A DNA stretch of 64,000 nucleotides from Pseudomonas sp. stari2 (GTDB lineage: Bacteria; Pseudomonadota; Gammaproteobacteria; Pseudomonadales; Pseudomonadaceae): the NCBI RefSeq assembly GCF_040760005.1, contig NZ_CP099760.1:1-64000 (forward strand), in the 5' to 3' direction. Below, one piece after another: positions 41,703 to 50,668 of this stretch. Positions within the stretch are counted from its first letter, which is position 1, and each line of letters begins with the position of its first letter. A program made the translations under genes and the position numbers. The notes under the pieces were generated by a model. The model saw only the letters and a list, made by a program, of their open reading frames with translations, made no database searches and was not told where the DNA came from.

Positions 41703-42656
41703 ATGACACGCAATCAAATCCCCGCTTCGCCAACCAAACGACCTCGCGCCTGGAGCGCCGTGGCTGCCCTGCTGCTCAGCCTGATGCTGGCGCCAGTCGC
41801 CGCATTCGCTGACGCACAAGCCCCGGCCGCGCCAGCCGCCACTGAGCAAAGCGCTCCAGCCGCCGCACCTGCTGCGACCGACCCGGTGCAGGCCGTAGAC
41901 GCCAGCGCCGCCGATGCGCCGGAAGTCCTCGAAGCCGACAACACCCTGGGCATGGCCCACGACCTGTCGCCATGGGGCATGTACCAGAACGCCGACGTCA
42001 TCGTTAAAGCCGTGATGATCGGCCTGGCCATCGCCTCGATCATCACCTGGACCATCTGGATCGCCAAGGGCTTCGAGTTGATGGGCGCCAAACGCCGTCT
42101 GCGTGGCGAAATCGCTGCCCTGAAGAAAGCCGCGACCCTTAAAGAAGCCAGCGCCACCGCGGCGAAGGAAGGCACCCTCGCCAACCTGCTGGTCCACGAC
42201 GCCCTCGAAGAGATGCGCCTGTCGGTCAACTCCCGCGAGAAAGAAGGTATCAAGGAACGCGTCAGCTTCCGCCTCGAGCGTCTGGTAGCTGCCTGTGGCC
42301 GCAACATGAGCAGCGGCACCGGCGTACTCGCCACCATCGGTTCCACCGCGCCGTTCGTCGGCCTGTTCGGTACCGTGTGGGGCATCATGAACAGCTTCAT
42401 CGGCATCGCCAAAACCCAGACCACCAACCTCGCCGTCGTGGCGCCAGGCATCGCAGAAGCGCTGCTGGCCACCGCACTGGGTCTGGTCGCTGCGATCCCG
42501 GCGGTTGTGATCTACAACGTGTTCGCCCGCTCCATCGCCGGTTACAAGGCTCAGGTGTCCGATGCGTCGGCAGAAGTCCTGCTGCTGGTCAGCCGCGACC
42601 TCGACCACCAGCCTGAGCGCAGCAGCTCGCAACCGCACATGGTGAAAGTGGGGTAA
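41703..42656 (+). CDS. exbB: TonB-system energiser ExbB
   Basis: 317 residues. A signal-like N-terminus and an Ala/Pro-rich periplasmic extension (~residues 35-90) precede the MotA/TolQ/ExbB proton-channel domain with three transmembrane segments (VIVKAVMIGLAIASIITWTI; GVLATIGSTAPFVGLFGTVWGIMNSF; EALLATALGLVAAIPAVVIYN). The long N-terminal extension is the form found in Pseudomonas ExbB1-type proteins. Couples proton motive force to TonB. Start at 41703 has a weak AGG upstream. Confidence 0.93.
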   Translation: MTRNQIPASPTKRPRAWSAVAALLLSLMLAPVAAFADAQAPAAPAATEQSAPAAAPAATDPVQAVDASAADAPEVLEADNTLGMAHDLSPWGMYQNADVIVKAVMIGLAIASIITWTIWIAKGFELMGAKRRLRGEIAALKKAATLKEASATAAKEGTLANLLVHDALEEMRLSVNSREKEGIKERVSFRLERLVAACGRNMSSGTGVLATIGSTAPFVGLFGTVWGIMNSFIGIAKTQTTNLAVVAPGIAEALLATALGLVAAIPAVVIYNVFARSIAGYKAQVSDASAEVLLLVSRDLDHQPERSSSQPHMVKVG

Positions 42657-42662
42657 TCGGCC

Positions 42663-43091
42663 ATGGGCCTGCATTTGAAAGAAGGCGCAGACGACGATCT
42701 GGCCGAGAACCACGAAATCAACGTCACGCCGTTCATCGACGTGATGCTGGTGCTGTTGATCATCTTCATGGTGGCCGCTCCGCTGGCCACCGTGGACATC
42801 AAGGTCGACCTGCCTGCCTCGACCGCCAAACCGGCGCCGCGGCCAGAGAAACCGGTGTTCCTCAGCGTGAAGGCTGATCAGCGCCTGTACATCGGTGACG
42901 ACGAAGTCAAAGCCGAAACCCTCGGCGCCGTGCTCGACGCCAGGACCCATGGCAAGAAAGACACCACCATCTTCTTCCAGGCCGACAAAGGCGTCGACTA
43001 CGGCGACCTGATGAGCGTGATGGACAACCTGCGCAGCGCCGGTTACCTGAAGGTTGGTCTGGTCGGGCTCGAGAGCGCAGTCAAGAAATGA
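42663..43091 (+). CDS. exbD: TonB-system component ExbD
   Basis: 142 residues: cytoplasmic N-terminus, a single membrane helix with the conserved Asp (NVTPFIDVMLVLLIIFMVAAP), and a periplasmic domain. Lies 6 bp after exbB and overlaps tonB by 4 bp (ATGA). Confidence 0.95.
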   Translation: MGLHLKEGADDDLAENHEINVTPFIDVMLVLLIIFMVAAPLATVDIKVDLPASTAKPAPRPEKPVFLSVKADQRLYIGDDEVKAETLGAVLDARTHGKKDTTIFFQADKGVDYGDLMSVMDNLRSAGYLKVGLVGLESAVKK

Positions 43092-43837
43092 TCACGACGC
43101 GCCATAAGCTGACGCGTTACAGCGGTAGCCTGGCCGTGGTGCTGGGCGTTCATGCGCTGGCCATCGCGCTGGCGCTGAACTGGACCGCTCGCCCGCCCAT
43201 CGAATTGCCGCCGCAGGCAATGATGGTCGAGCTGGCACCGGTTCCGGCCCCGCCACCGCCTGCACCGCCGAAAGTCGTCACGCCACCGCAGCCACCGGCT
43301 CCGGTCGAAGAACTGCCGATCCCGAAACTGGCCGAAGCCCCAAAGGCAGAGATTGCCGTACCCAAGCCGAAGCCAAAACCCAAGCCAAAGCCGCAACCGC
43401 CAAAACCGGTTGAGAAGAAACCGGAGCCAGTGAAGGAAAAACCTTCCGAGGAAAAACCGGCGGAACCTCAGCAGACCCAGGCACCGACGGAGAAATCCGC
43501 CCAGCCGGCACCGGGCCCGTCGCCAGCACAAATGGCGGCCAAGGCCAGCTGGCAAGGCACCCTGCTTGCGCATTTGCAGAAGTACAAGAAGTACCCGGCA
43601 AGCGCACAGGCACGGGGCAAGGAAGGCTTGAACCGGCTGCGTTTCGTGGTGGACGGCGAAGGCAATGTGCTGTCGTTCGAACTGGTGGGCCGCTCCGGCA
43701 ACGCCGATCTGGACCGGGCCACCCTGGACATGATCCGCCGCGCCCAACCGCTGCCCAAGCCACCGGCCGACATGTTGACCAATGGCTCGATCGAAATTGT
43801 TGCGCCGTTTGTTTACTCGCTGGAACGTCGCCGCTGA
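43088..43837 (+). CDS. tonB: TonB
   Basis: 249 residues. N-terminal membrane anchor (LAVVLGVHALAIALALNW with the His), a long Pro/Lys/Glu-rich spacer (~55-150, repeated PKPKPKP) and a C-terminal TonB domain beginning near YKKYPASAQARGKEGLNRLRF. Transduces energy to outer-membrane receptors. Translationally coupled to exbD. Confidence 0.95.
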   Translation: MITTRHKLTRYSGSLAVVLGVHALAIALALNWTARPPIELPPQAMMVELAPVPAPPPPAPPKVVTPPQPPAPVEELPIPKLAEAPKAEIAVPKPKPKPKPKPQPPKPVEKKPEPVKEKPSEEKPAEPQQTQAPTEKSAQPAPGPSPAQMAAKASWQGTLLAHLQKYKKYPASAQARGKEGLNRLRFVVDGEGNVLSFELVGRSGNADLDRATLDMIRRAQPLPKPPADMLTNGSIEIVAPFVYSLERRR

Positions 43838-43870
43838 TCTGCACCGGCAGAACACGGCTCGATCCCGCCA

Positions 43871-43894
43871 GAAAGGCACCGAAAGGTGCCTTTC
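43871..43894 (+). terminator. Terminator after tonB
   Basis: Stem GAAAGGCACC/GGTGCCTTTC with a GAAA loop, 34 bp past the tonB stop; the trailing T-run is short. Confidence 0.65.
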
Positions 43895-44012
43895 TCATAT
43901 CTGCCAACGGCAAACCGGCATTGCCCGGTGTCGCATTCATCACTCAGTCTGATAACGTGCGTCTATCGATTGCAGCCGGTATGCTTGGCCCGCATCTTCA
44001 TGGACGCTTGCT

Positions 44013-44942
44013 ATGACTCTCACAGAATTACGCTACATCGTTACCCTCGCCCAAGAGCAGCATTTCGGCCACGCGGCCGAGCGTTGCCACGTCAGCCAGC
44101 CGACCCTGTCGGTGGGCGTGAAAAAGCTTGAAGACGAACTCGGTGTGCTGATTTTCGAGCGCAGCAAAAGCGCCGTGCGCCTGACCCCGGTCGGCGAAGG
44201 CATCGTCGCCCAGGCGCAGAAAGTGCTGGAGCAGGCCCAAGGCATCCGCGAACTGGCCCAGGCTGGCAAGAACCAGCTGACCGCCCCGCTGAAAGTCGGC
44301 GCGATCTACACCGTCGGCCCGTACCTGTTCCCGCACCTGATTCCACAACTGCACCGGGTCGCCCCGCAGATGCCGTTGTACATCGAAGAAAACTTCACCC
44401 ACGTGCTGCGCGACAAACTGCGCAACGGCGAGCTGGACGCGATCATCATCGCCCTGCCCTTCAACGAAGCCGACGTGCTGACCCTGCAACTCTACGACGA
44501 ACCGTTCTACGTCCTGATGCCGGCCCAGCACCCGTGGACGCAAAAAGAATCCATCGACGCCGCCCTGCTCAACGACAAGAGCCTGCTGCTGCTCGGCGAG
44601 GGTCACTGCTTCCGCGATCAGGTGCTGGAAGCCTGCCCGACCCTGACCAAGGGCAACGACGGCGCCAAGCACACCACGGTCGAATCCAGCTCGCTGGAAA
44701 CCATTCGCCACATGGTCGCGTCCGGCCTGGGCATCTCGATCCTGCCACTGTCGGCGGTGGACAGCCATCACTACGCTCCGGGCGTGATCGAAGTGCGTCC
44801 GTTGTCGGCACCGGTGCCATTCCGCACCGTGGCCATCGCCTGGCGCGCCAGCTTCCCGCGGCCGAAAGCCATCGAGATCCTCGCCGACTCCATTCGCCTG
44901 TGCTCGGTCGCCAAACCCGCCGCGCCGGTCACGGCCGGTTAA
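44013..44942 (+). CDS. oxyR: Hydrogen peroxide sensor OxyR
   Basis: 309-residue LysR-family activator. N-terminal HTH (HFGHAAERCHVSQPTLSVGVKKLE) and an effector domain with redox cysteines Cys199 and Cys208 (GEGHCFRDQVLEAC), the same positions as in E. coli OxyR. Activates peroxide-defence genes. Followed by recG after 9 bp, probably one operon. Confidence 0.97.
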   Translation: MTLTELRYIVTLAQEQHFGHAAERCHVSQPTLSVGVKKLEDELGVLIFERSKSAVRLTPVGEGIVAQAQKVLEQAQGIRELAQAGKNQLTAPLKVGAIYTVGPYLFPHLIPQLHRVAPQMPLYIEENFTHVLRDKLRNGELDAIIIALPFNEADVLTLQLYDEPFYVLMPAQHPWTQKESIDAALLNDKSLLLLGEGHCFRDQVLEACPTLTKGNDGAKHTTVESSSLETIRHMVASGLGISILPLSAVDSHHYAPGVIEVRPLSAPVPFRTVAIAWRASFPRPKAIEILADSIRLCSVAKPAAPVTAG

Positions 44943-44951
44943 GCCAGCGTC

Positions 44952-47027
44952 ATGACGGAGCTGTCGCAGGTCTCGGTCACCGCACTCAAGGGTGTCGGTG
45001 AAGCCATGGCCGAAAAACTGGCCAAGGTCGGCCTGGAAAACCTCCAGGACGTGCTGTTCCACCTGCCGCTGCGTTATCAGGATCGCACCCGCGTGGTGCC
45101 GATCGGCGCGTTGCGGCCGGGACAGGACGCCGTGGTCGAAGGCACCGTCAGCGGCGCCGACGTGGTCATGGGCCGACGCCGCAGCCTCGTCGTGCGCTTG
45201 CAGGACGGCACCGGCGGACTGAGCCTGCGCTTCTACCACTTCAGCAACGCGCAGAAAGAAGGCCTCAAGCGTGGTACGCGGATTCGCTGCTACGGCGAGG
45301 CCCGGCCCGGCGCCTCGGGACTTGAGATCTACCATCCGGAATACCGCGCCATCAACGGTGACGAACCGCCGCCGGTGGATGAAACCCTGACCCCAGTCTA
45401 CCCGCTGACCGAAGGCCTGACCCAGGCCCGTCTGCGCCAGTTGTGCATGCAGACCCTGACCCTGCTCAAACCAGCCACCCTGCCCGACTGGCTGCCGACC
45501 GAACTGGCCCGCGACTATCAACTGGCGCCGCTGGCCGACGCGATCCGCTACCTGCACAACCCGCCCGCCGATGCCGACGTCGACGAACTCGCCCTCGGCC
45601 ATCACTGGGCCCAGCATCGCCTCGCTTTCGAAGAACTGCTGACTCACCAGCTATCTCAGCAGCGCCTGCGCGAAAGCATGCGTTCCCTGCGTGCGCCGGC
45701 GATGCCGAAAGCCACGAAGCTGCCAGCGAAATACCTGGCCAACCTCGGCTTCAACCCGACCGGCGCTCAGCAACGAGTCGGCAACGAAATCGCCTACGAC
45801 CTCAGCCAGCACGAACCGATGCTGCGGCTGATTCAGGGTGACGTTGGCGCGGGCAAAACCGTGGTCGCCGCCCTCGCAGCGCTGCAAGCACTGGAAGCGG
45901 GTTATCAGGTCGCACTGATGGCGCCGACCGAGATCCTTGCCGAGCAACACTTCATCACCTTCAAGCGCTGGCTCGAGCCGCTGGGCATCGACGTGGCATG
46001 GCTGGCCGGCAAGCTCAAGGGCAAGAACCGCGTGGCCGCGCTGGAACAGATCGCCAGCGGCACGCCGATGGTGGTCGGCACCCACGCGCTGTTCCAGGAC
46101 GAAGTGCAGTTCAAGAATCTGGCGCTGGTGATCATCGACGAACAACACCGCTTCGGCGTACAGCAACGTCTGGCGCTGCGGCAGAAAGGCGTCGGCGGGC
46201 GCATGTGTCCGCATCAACTGATCATGACCGCCACGCCGATTCCGCGGACGCTGGCGATGAGCGCCTACGCCGACCTCGACACCTCGATCCTCGACGAACT
46301 GCCGCCCGGCCGAACCCCGGTCAACACCGTGCTGGTCACCGACACCCGTCGCGTCGAAGTCATCGAACGGGTGCGCAGCGCCTGCGCCGAGGGCCGTCAG
46401 GCCTATTGGGTGTGCACGCTGATCGAAGAGTCCGAAGAGCTGACCTGCCAGGCCGCCGAAACCACTTTCGAGGACCTCACCGCCGCCCTCGGCGAGCTGA
46501 AGGTCGGGCTGATCCACGGCCGCATGAAGCCTGCCGAGAAAGCCGCCGTCATGGCCGAGTTCAAGGCCGGCAACCTGCAACTGCTGGTCGCCACCACCGT
46601 GATCGAAGTCGGCGTCGACGTACCCAACGCCAGCCTGATGATCATCGAAAACCCCGAGCGCCTCGGCCTTGCGCAACTGCACCAGTTGCGTGGCCGTGTC
46701 GGCCGGGGCAGCGCGGTCAGCCATTGCGTGCTGCTCTACCATCCGCCGCTGTCACAGATCGGCCGTCAGCGCCTGGGCATCATGCGCGAGACCAACGACG
46801 GTTTCGTCATCGCCGAAAAAGACCTCGAACTGCGCGGCCCCGGCGAAATGCTCGGCACCCGCCAGACCGGCCTGCTGCAATTCAAGGTCGCCGACCTGAT
46901 GCGCGACGCCGATCTGCTGCCCGCCGTGCGCGATGCCGCCCAGGCCTTGCTCGAACGCTGGCCCACCCATGTCAGCCCGTTGCTCGACCGCTGGCTGCGA
47001 CACGGGCAGCAATACGGCCAAGTGTGA
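44952..47027 (+). CDS. recG: ATP-dependent DNA helicase RecG
   Basis: 691-residue branch-migrating helicase: N-terminal wedge/OB domain (LKGVGEAMAEKLAKVGLEN...), Walker A GDVGAGKT, DEQH box (VIIDEQHRFGVQQR), TATPIPRTLAM, and the C-terminal RGRVGRG motif. Rescues stalled forks and processes Holliday junctions. Confidence 0.97.
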   Translation: MTELSQVSVTALKGVGEAMAEKLAKVGLENLQDVLFHLPLRYQDRTRVVPIGALRPGQDAVVEGTVSGADVVMGRRRSLVVRLQDGTGGLSLRFYHFSNAQKEGLKRGTRIRCYGEARPGASGLEIYHPEYRAINGDEPPPVDETLTPVYPLTEGLTQARLRQLCMQTLTLLKPATLPDWLPTELARDYQLAPLADAIRYLHNPPADADVDELALGHHWAQHRLAFEELLTHQLSQQRLRESMRSLRAPAMPKATKLPAKYLANLGFNPTGAQQRVGNEIAYDLSQHEPMLRLIQGDVGAGKTVVAALAALQALEAGYQVALMAPTEILAEQHFITFKRWLEPLGIDVAWLAGKLKGKNRVAALEQIASGTPMVVGTHALFQDEVQFKNLALVIIDEQHRFGVQQRLALRQKGVGGRMCPHQLIMTATPIPRTLAMSAYADLDTSILDELPPGRTPVNTVLVTDTRRVEVIERVRSACAEGRQAYWVCTLIEESEELTCQAAETTFEDLTAALGELKVGLIHGRMKPAEKAAVMAEFKAGNLQLLVATTVIEVGVDVPNASLMIIENPERLGLAQLHQLRGRVGRGSAVSHCVLLYHPPLSQIGRQRLGIMRETNDGFVIAEKDLELRGPGEMLGTRQTGLLQFKVADLMRDADLLPAVRDAAQALLERWPTHVSPLLDRWLRHGQQYGQV

Positions 47028-47106
47028 GCACTGTCGCAGTTTCTCAAAGCTCGTTCCAACCAAGCTGGTTATACTCCAGCAATTGTTTCAAAAACGGATA
47101 CAGACC

Positions 47107-48507
47107 ATGACCGAAGCTGCTCTCGCCCCCGAATCCCCGCACGCTCCGTCTGTTATTCGGCTGCTGCTCAACAAGCTGGGCGTCGCCTACGAAGAAGTGC
47201 TCGACCACCACGGCCTCAACGCCTCGCGCAAAGTGCAGGCCGTGTTGCTGGACGACGCGGTCGGTGCGCTGATGGTGCTGTTTCCACAGAGCCAGTTGCT
47301 GGATCTCAACCGCCTCGCCGAGCTGACAGGCCGTCGCCTGACCGCCGTGTCCACCGAGCGCCTGGAAAAGATGCTCGGCAAACACAGCCTGAGCCTGCTG
47401 CCAGGCCTGCCGGCGCTGACCAGCTCGCCGTGCCTCTACGAAGAAAGCCTGCTGCGCGAGCCGAAGTTGCTGATCAACTCCGGCGAGCCGGGCCTGCTGC
47501 TGGAAATCGCCAGCGAAGATTTCAAGACCATGCTGACCAAGGCCAGCGCCGCCAACTTCGGCGAAGCCCTGAGCAGCATCCGCCCGAACCTCGACCGCCC
47601 GGACGATGACCGCGAGGAAATCACCCAGGCCGTGCAGGCGTTCACCGCGCGGCGCATCCAGCAACGTCTGGAAGCGACCATCGAGATTCCGCCGCTGGCC
47701 GAAACCGCACAAAAAATCATCAAGCTGCGCGTCGACCCGAACGCCACCATCGACGACATTACCGGCGTGGTCGAAACCGACCCGGCGCTGGCCGCACAAG
47801 TGGTGAGCTGGGCGGCGTCGCCGTACTACGCCTCGCCGGGCAAGATCCGTTCGGTGGAAGACGCGATCGTCCGCGTGCTGGGCTTCGATCTTGTGATCAA
47901 CCTGGCGCTGGGCCTGGCCCTCGGCAAAACCCTGAGCCTGCCCAAGGATCACCCGCAACACACCACGCCGTACTGGCAGCAGTCGATCTACACCGCCGCC
48001 GTCATCGAAGGCCTGACCCGCGCCATGCCGCGCGCCCAGCGTCCGGAATCCGGCCTGACCTACCTCGCCGGCCTGCTGCACAACTTCGGCTACCTGCTGC
48101 TGGCCCACGTGTTCCCGCCGCACTTCTCGCTGATCTGCCGCCACCTGGAGGTCAACCCGCACCTGTGCCACAGCTACGTCGAGCAACACCTGCTGGGCAT
48201 CAGCCGCGAACAGATCGGCTCCTGGCTGATGCGCTACTGGGACATGCCGGACGAACTGGCCACCGCCCTGCGCTTCCAGCACGACCCGAACTACGACGGC
48301 GCCTACGCCGAATACCCGAACCTCGTCTGCCTGGCCGTGCGCCTGCTGCGCAGTCGCGGGATTGGTTCCGGCCCGGATGAAGACATTCCGGATGCGTTGC
48401 TGGAGCGCGTGGGCCTGACTCGCGACAAGGCTAATGACGTCGTGAGCAAAGTGCTTGAGGCGGAAGTGCTGTTGCGTGAACTGGCTTCGCAGTTCAGCCA
48501 GGCTTAA
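47107..48507 (+). CDS. YbaK-HDOD fusion protein
   Basis: 466 residues. The N-terminal ~160 residues resemble the YbaK/aminoacyl-tRNA deacylase fold (VIRLLLNKLGVAYEEVLDHHG...). The rest is an HDOD domain (~200-420: ETDPALAAQVVSWAASPYYASPGKIRSVEDAIVRVLG..., then YLAGLLHNFGYLLL), which lacks the full metal set of HD hydrolases. HDOD proteins are regulatory scaffolds in motility, biofilm and signalling. Start at 47107. The two-domain form occurs in Pseudomonas next to recG; role unknown. Confidence 0.84.
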   Translation: MTEAALAPESPHAPSVIRLLLNKLGVAYEEVLDHHGLNASRKVQAVLLDDAVGALMVLFPQSQLLDLNRLAELTGRRLTAVSTERLEKMLGKHSLSLLPGLPALTSSPCLYEESLLREPKLLINSGEPGLLLEIASEDFKTMLTKASAANFGEALSSIRPNLDRPDDDREEITQAVQAFTARRIQQRLEATIEIPPLAETAQKIIKLRVDPNATIDDITGVVETDPALAAQVVSWAASPYYASPGKIRSVEDAIVRVLGFDLVINLALGLALGKTLSLPKDHPQHTTPYWQQSIYTAAVIEGLTRAMPRAQRPESGLTYLAGLLHNFGYLLLAHVFPPHFSLICRHLEVNPHLCHSYVEQHLLGISREQIGSWLMRYWDMPDELATALRFQHDPNYDGAYAEYPNLVCLAVRLLRSRGIGSGPDEDIPDALLERVGLTRDKANDVVSKVLEAEVLLRELASQFSQA

Positions 48508-48527
48508 AGCAATCTTCGGAACGTCAA

Positions 48528-48561
48528 CCAGGGCCTTTTTTGATTGCAGATATGGCCCTGG
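48528..48561. terminator. Hairpin after the HDOD gene
   Basis: Stem CCAGGGCC/GGCCCTGG with an 18-base loop containing six T's, 20 bp after the HDOD stop. A plausible 3' end, but the T-run is in the loop. Confidence 0.45.
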
Positions 48562-48644
48562 CTCCACAGATTTCGGTCAGTTTGCCAGCAACGACAGCAA
48601 ACAAGCGCCCTGCTATGATTTGACGGCAAACAGAGGGATTTCCG

Positions 48645-48902
48645 ATGACCCAAACAGATGCTGTCAGCGTTGCTAGCGAAGTCCGCAAGCTCGCCAAAGA
48701 CAACAAGGTTACGGCCAGACGTGACGGCATGAGTCGTATGGCTGTGGGGATTACCCGCTTGGCTGGCGATGTCGTCGAGCTGGATGGCATCGAACAGTTG
48801 CTCGTCAATCTCAAGCGGAAAGGTGTTCTGAGCAAGTCTGAAATCCTGGCGCTCCAAGGGCGTTATCTTCAGGAAAGGCGCGCACAGAAACGTAGCGCAT
48901 GA
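48645..48902 (+). CDS. Antitoxin of the Fic pair
   Basis: 85-residue mostly helical protein, directly upstream of and overlapping the Fic gene by 4 bp (ATGA). Class I Fic antitoxins block the toxin with a helix carrying (S/T)xxxE(G/N). Here the closest match is T23-ARR-D27-G28, with Asp in place of Glu, followed by MSRMAVGITRL. GAGGG precedes the ATG. Antitoxin role is inferred from size, gene order and this motif. Confidence 0.75.
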   Translation: MTQTDAVSVASEVRKLAKDNKVTARRDGMSRMAVGITRLAGDVVELDGIEQLLVNLKRKGVLSKSEILALQGRYLQERRAQKRSA

Positions 48903-49660
48903 CTTTCGATCCGTTCGGCGACTTCGAAACGGCTGGATATCTTCAAAACTCGCTGCAACTGAAAGATCCCGTTGAAGTAAAAGAGTCAGAACATCTTTCG
49001 TTCGAATTGAGTATCGAAGAGGCGCTTGCCTATCTGGCCAAGAAAAAGCCGATCGATTACCAGAGTGTACTCAAGGTTCACGAGATCCTGTTCTCAGGCT
49101 TCTATCACTGGGCAGGAAAAGACCGGAACGAGCTCGTCCCCCATCTGGCAGTCTTCAAGGGCTCTCTCGACGACCCTCGTAGCACAGTCTTCGAGCGCCC
49201 GGCCTCCATCAAAATGTCTGTCGACTATGCGCTCAAGCTCGCAGCAGACAAGAAACGCTTCAGGGACCATCCCGGCGGAGTGATGGGCCAACTGGCTTTC
49301 GCACACCCCTTCCTGGACGGCAATGGACGCGCGATTCTATTGGTCTTCATGGAGCTCTGTTATCGAGCCGGGTTCGCCATCGACTGGTCAAGAACAAGCA
49401 AAGACGACTACTTGCGGGCACTCAGCGACGAGATCCGAGAGCCGCGCGAAAGGCATCTCGATAACTACCTCAACCCGTTCGTAGTCGATATATCCAGTCG
49501 TGACGAATGGCCAGAGACCATCAGTGGCATCAGAGGCCTGGATGGCCTGGACAAGGAAGACATCACTTACGAGAACCTGGACAACCCCCAAGTCCAGCAG
49601 ATCTACAAGACATACCGGGCCCAGCCCCTGGACGCCGAGCCTCCCGAGCCCGAAAGCTGA
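48899..49660 (+). CDS. fic: Fic-domain toxin
   Basis: 253 residues with a Fic domain. VHEILFSGFYHWAGKDRN (~60-77) is the flap region, and the active loop is H136-PFLD-G141-N-G-R144-AIL. The canonical loop is HPFx(D/E)GNGRxxR; here the last Arg is Leu147. His136, Asp140, Asn142 and Arg144 are kept, so AMPylation or another nucleotidyl/phosphoryl transfer is still possible. Fic toxins of pseudomonads have been reported to AMPylate DNA gyrase. An acidic C-terminal extension (~200-253) follows. Translation is coupled to the antitoxin. Confidence 0.85.
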   Translation: MTFDPFGDFETAGYLQNSLQLKDPVEVKESEHLSFELSIEEALAYLAKKKPIDYQSVLKVHEILFSGFYHWAGKDRNELVPHLAVFKGSLDDPRSTVFERPASIKMSVDYALKLAADKKRFRDHPGGVMGQLAFAHPFLDGNGRAILLVFMELCYRAGFAIDWSRTSKDDYLRALSDEIREPRERHLDNYLNPFVVDISSRDEWPETISGIRGLDGLDKEDITYENLDNPQVQQIYKTYRAQPLDAEPPEPES

Positions 49661-49696
49661 AGAGGCAGGCCTGTCCCGACAAGCTCCCTGAAAGCC

Positions 49697-50080
49697 CTAT
49701 GCCTTCGGCTTGGCCTTCCGCGGCTTCAAATACTTCATCAACCCCTGAAACCACATCACCAGCGCCGGGTTGCCCTTGAGCTGGATCGACTTGTCCTGAA
49801 TCCCCTGCATGAACGCCAGCTGCTTGTTCTTCGCCTGCATCGTGGCAAACCCGAACGCCGCGTCTTTAAAGGCAATCGCAAACGCCGGCTCCGCCACCAC
49901 CCCGGACTTGCTGGTAATGCGCTGGCCCTTCACCACAAAATGCCGCGCCACTTTCCCGTCCAGAGTCTGCAGCTGAAAAACCAGATCCTTGTCACCCAAC
50001 TGCTGCTGGAACTCAGGATTTGTCCGACTGGCCTTACCCATCAACAGACCCAGCATCCACAGAAGAAAACGAAATTTCAT
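49697..50080 (-). CDS. SCP2 sterol-binding-like domain protein
   Basis: 127-residue SCP2-family protein (hydrophobic pocket fold). A hydrophobic N-terminal segment (FRFLLWMLGLLMGKA) may associate with membrane, followed by LVFQLQTLDGKVARHFVV and the C-terminal DKSIQLKGNPALVMWFQGLMKYL, typical of SCP2. Start at 50080 (MKFRFLLW); the extension to 50173 is not supported. Homologues are sometimes labelled 'helicase' without basis. Ligand unknown. Convergent with fic. Confidence 0.75.
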   Translation of the reverse strand: MKFRFLLWMLGLLMGKASRTNPEFQQQLGDKDLVFQLQTLDGKVARHFVVKGQRITSKSGVVAEPAFAIAFKDAAFGFATMQAKNKQLAFMQGIQDKSIQLKGNPALVMWFQGLMKYLKPRKAKPKA

Positions 50081-50223
50081 GCGCACAGCCTCAAAAGGAA
50101 AATGAACGGCTGGGGGAGTGTAAGGGATTCGGACGGATTCGCCACTATCTTGGATTGATAGAAGACGATGCATGTCTTTTCCTGAAAGATGACTACCAAG
50201 TCACGACTTCGCTCTCAGGACTT

Positions 50224-50272
50224 GATCGTTCCCACGCTCCGCGTGGGAATGCCTCCCCTGACGCTCCGCGTC
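50224..50272. repeat. Dispersed palindromic repeat, second copy
   Basis: TTCCCACGC-TCC-GCGTGGGAA followed by GACGC-TCC-GCGTC: two stacked small palindromes. The first is the family of 11276-11306. A degenerate TGTAGGAGC REP-like piece lies just after, near 50312. Confidence 0.6.
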
Positions 50273-50429
50273 AAACCATCCCCTCGTCCTACACCTGGAG
50301 AAACACATTTCCTGTAGGAGCTGCCGATAGCAGTGGTTTCTTGTTCCTCTACCCCGCAATTCCTTGGGAAATGTCCTTCAAACTGCGGTGCTGTCCATGA
50401 ACTAGGCGAACTTGAGCATCATCGATAGC

Positions 50430-50668
50430 CTCTGTGTGTCACCGCAAAATCGGTGACTCGGACGTGCAAGTCCGGTTCAGGTGCACAATCGCAATGGCAT
50501 TTCGCCGAGCCTTTTCCTATGCTCGCGGATCGTTATGGCGGCTGTGCGTCGGAGACCTTCGGGTCTGCCGGGCACCTGGACCGGTCTTGCACACCAACGC
50601 ACAGCTGCCACCTATTTCGAAGTGCAAAGCGAAACGGTGTCAGCGTCTTAACTCCAGGGATGACATCC
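50430..50668 (+). other. Candidate structured RNA leader of the DUF6124-like gene
   Basis: About 240 bases upstream of the small gene hold several nested stems: GTCACCG/CGGTGAC (50438-50457), CGGAC/GTCCG (~50459-50474), and GCTGTGCGT (50541-50549) pairing perfectly with ACGCACAGC (50597-50605) around an inner AGACC/GGTCT hairpin (50553-50565). The order and nesting look like a folded 5' leader or cis-regulatory RNA rather than coding sequence. No known riboswitch class is recognised. Confidence 0.5.

Noticed and set aside
44028..45647. 539-residue minus-strand frame across oxyR and recG
   Set aside because: Complementary strand of two certain genes without any family features.
50453..50668. 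N-terminal extension of the DUF6124-like protein
   Set aside because: The frame is open, but it runs through the stem-rich leader, has no ribosome binding site, and the conserved part starts at MIKP.
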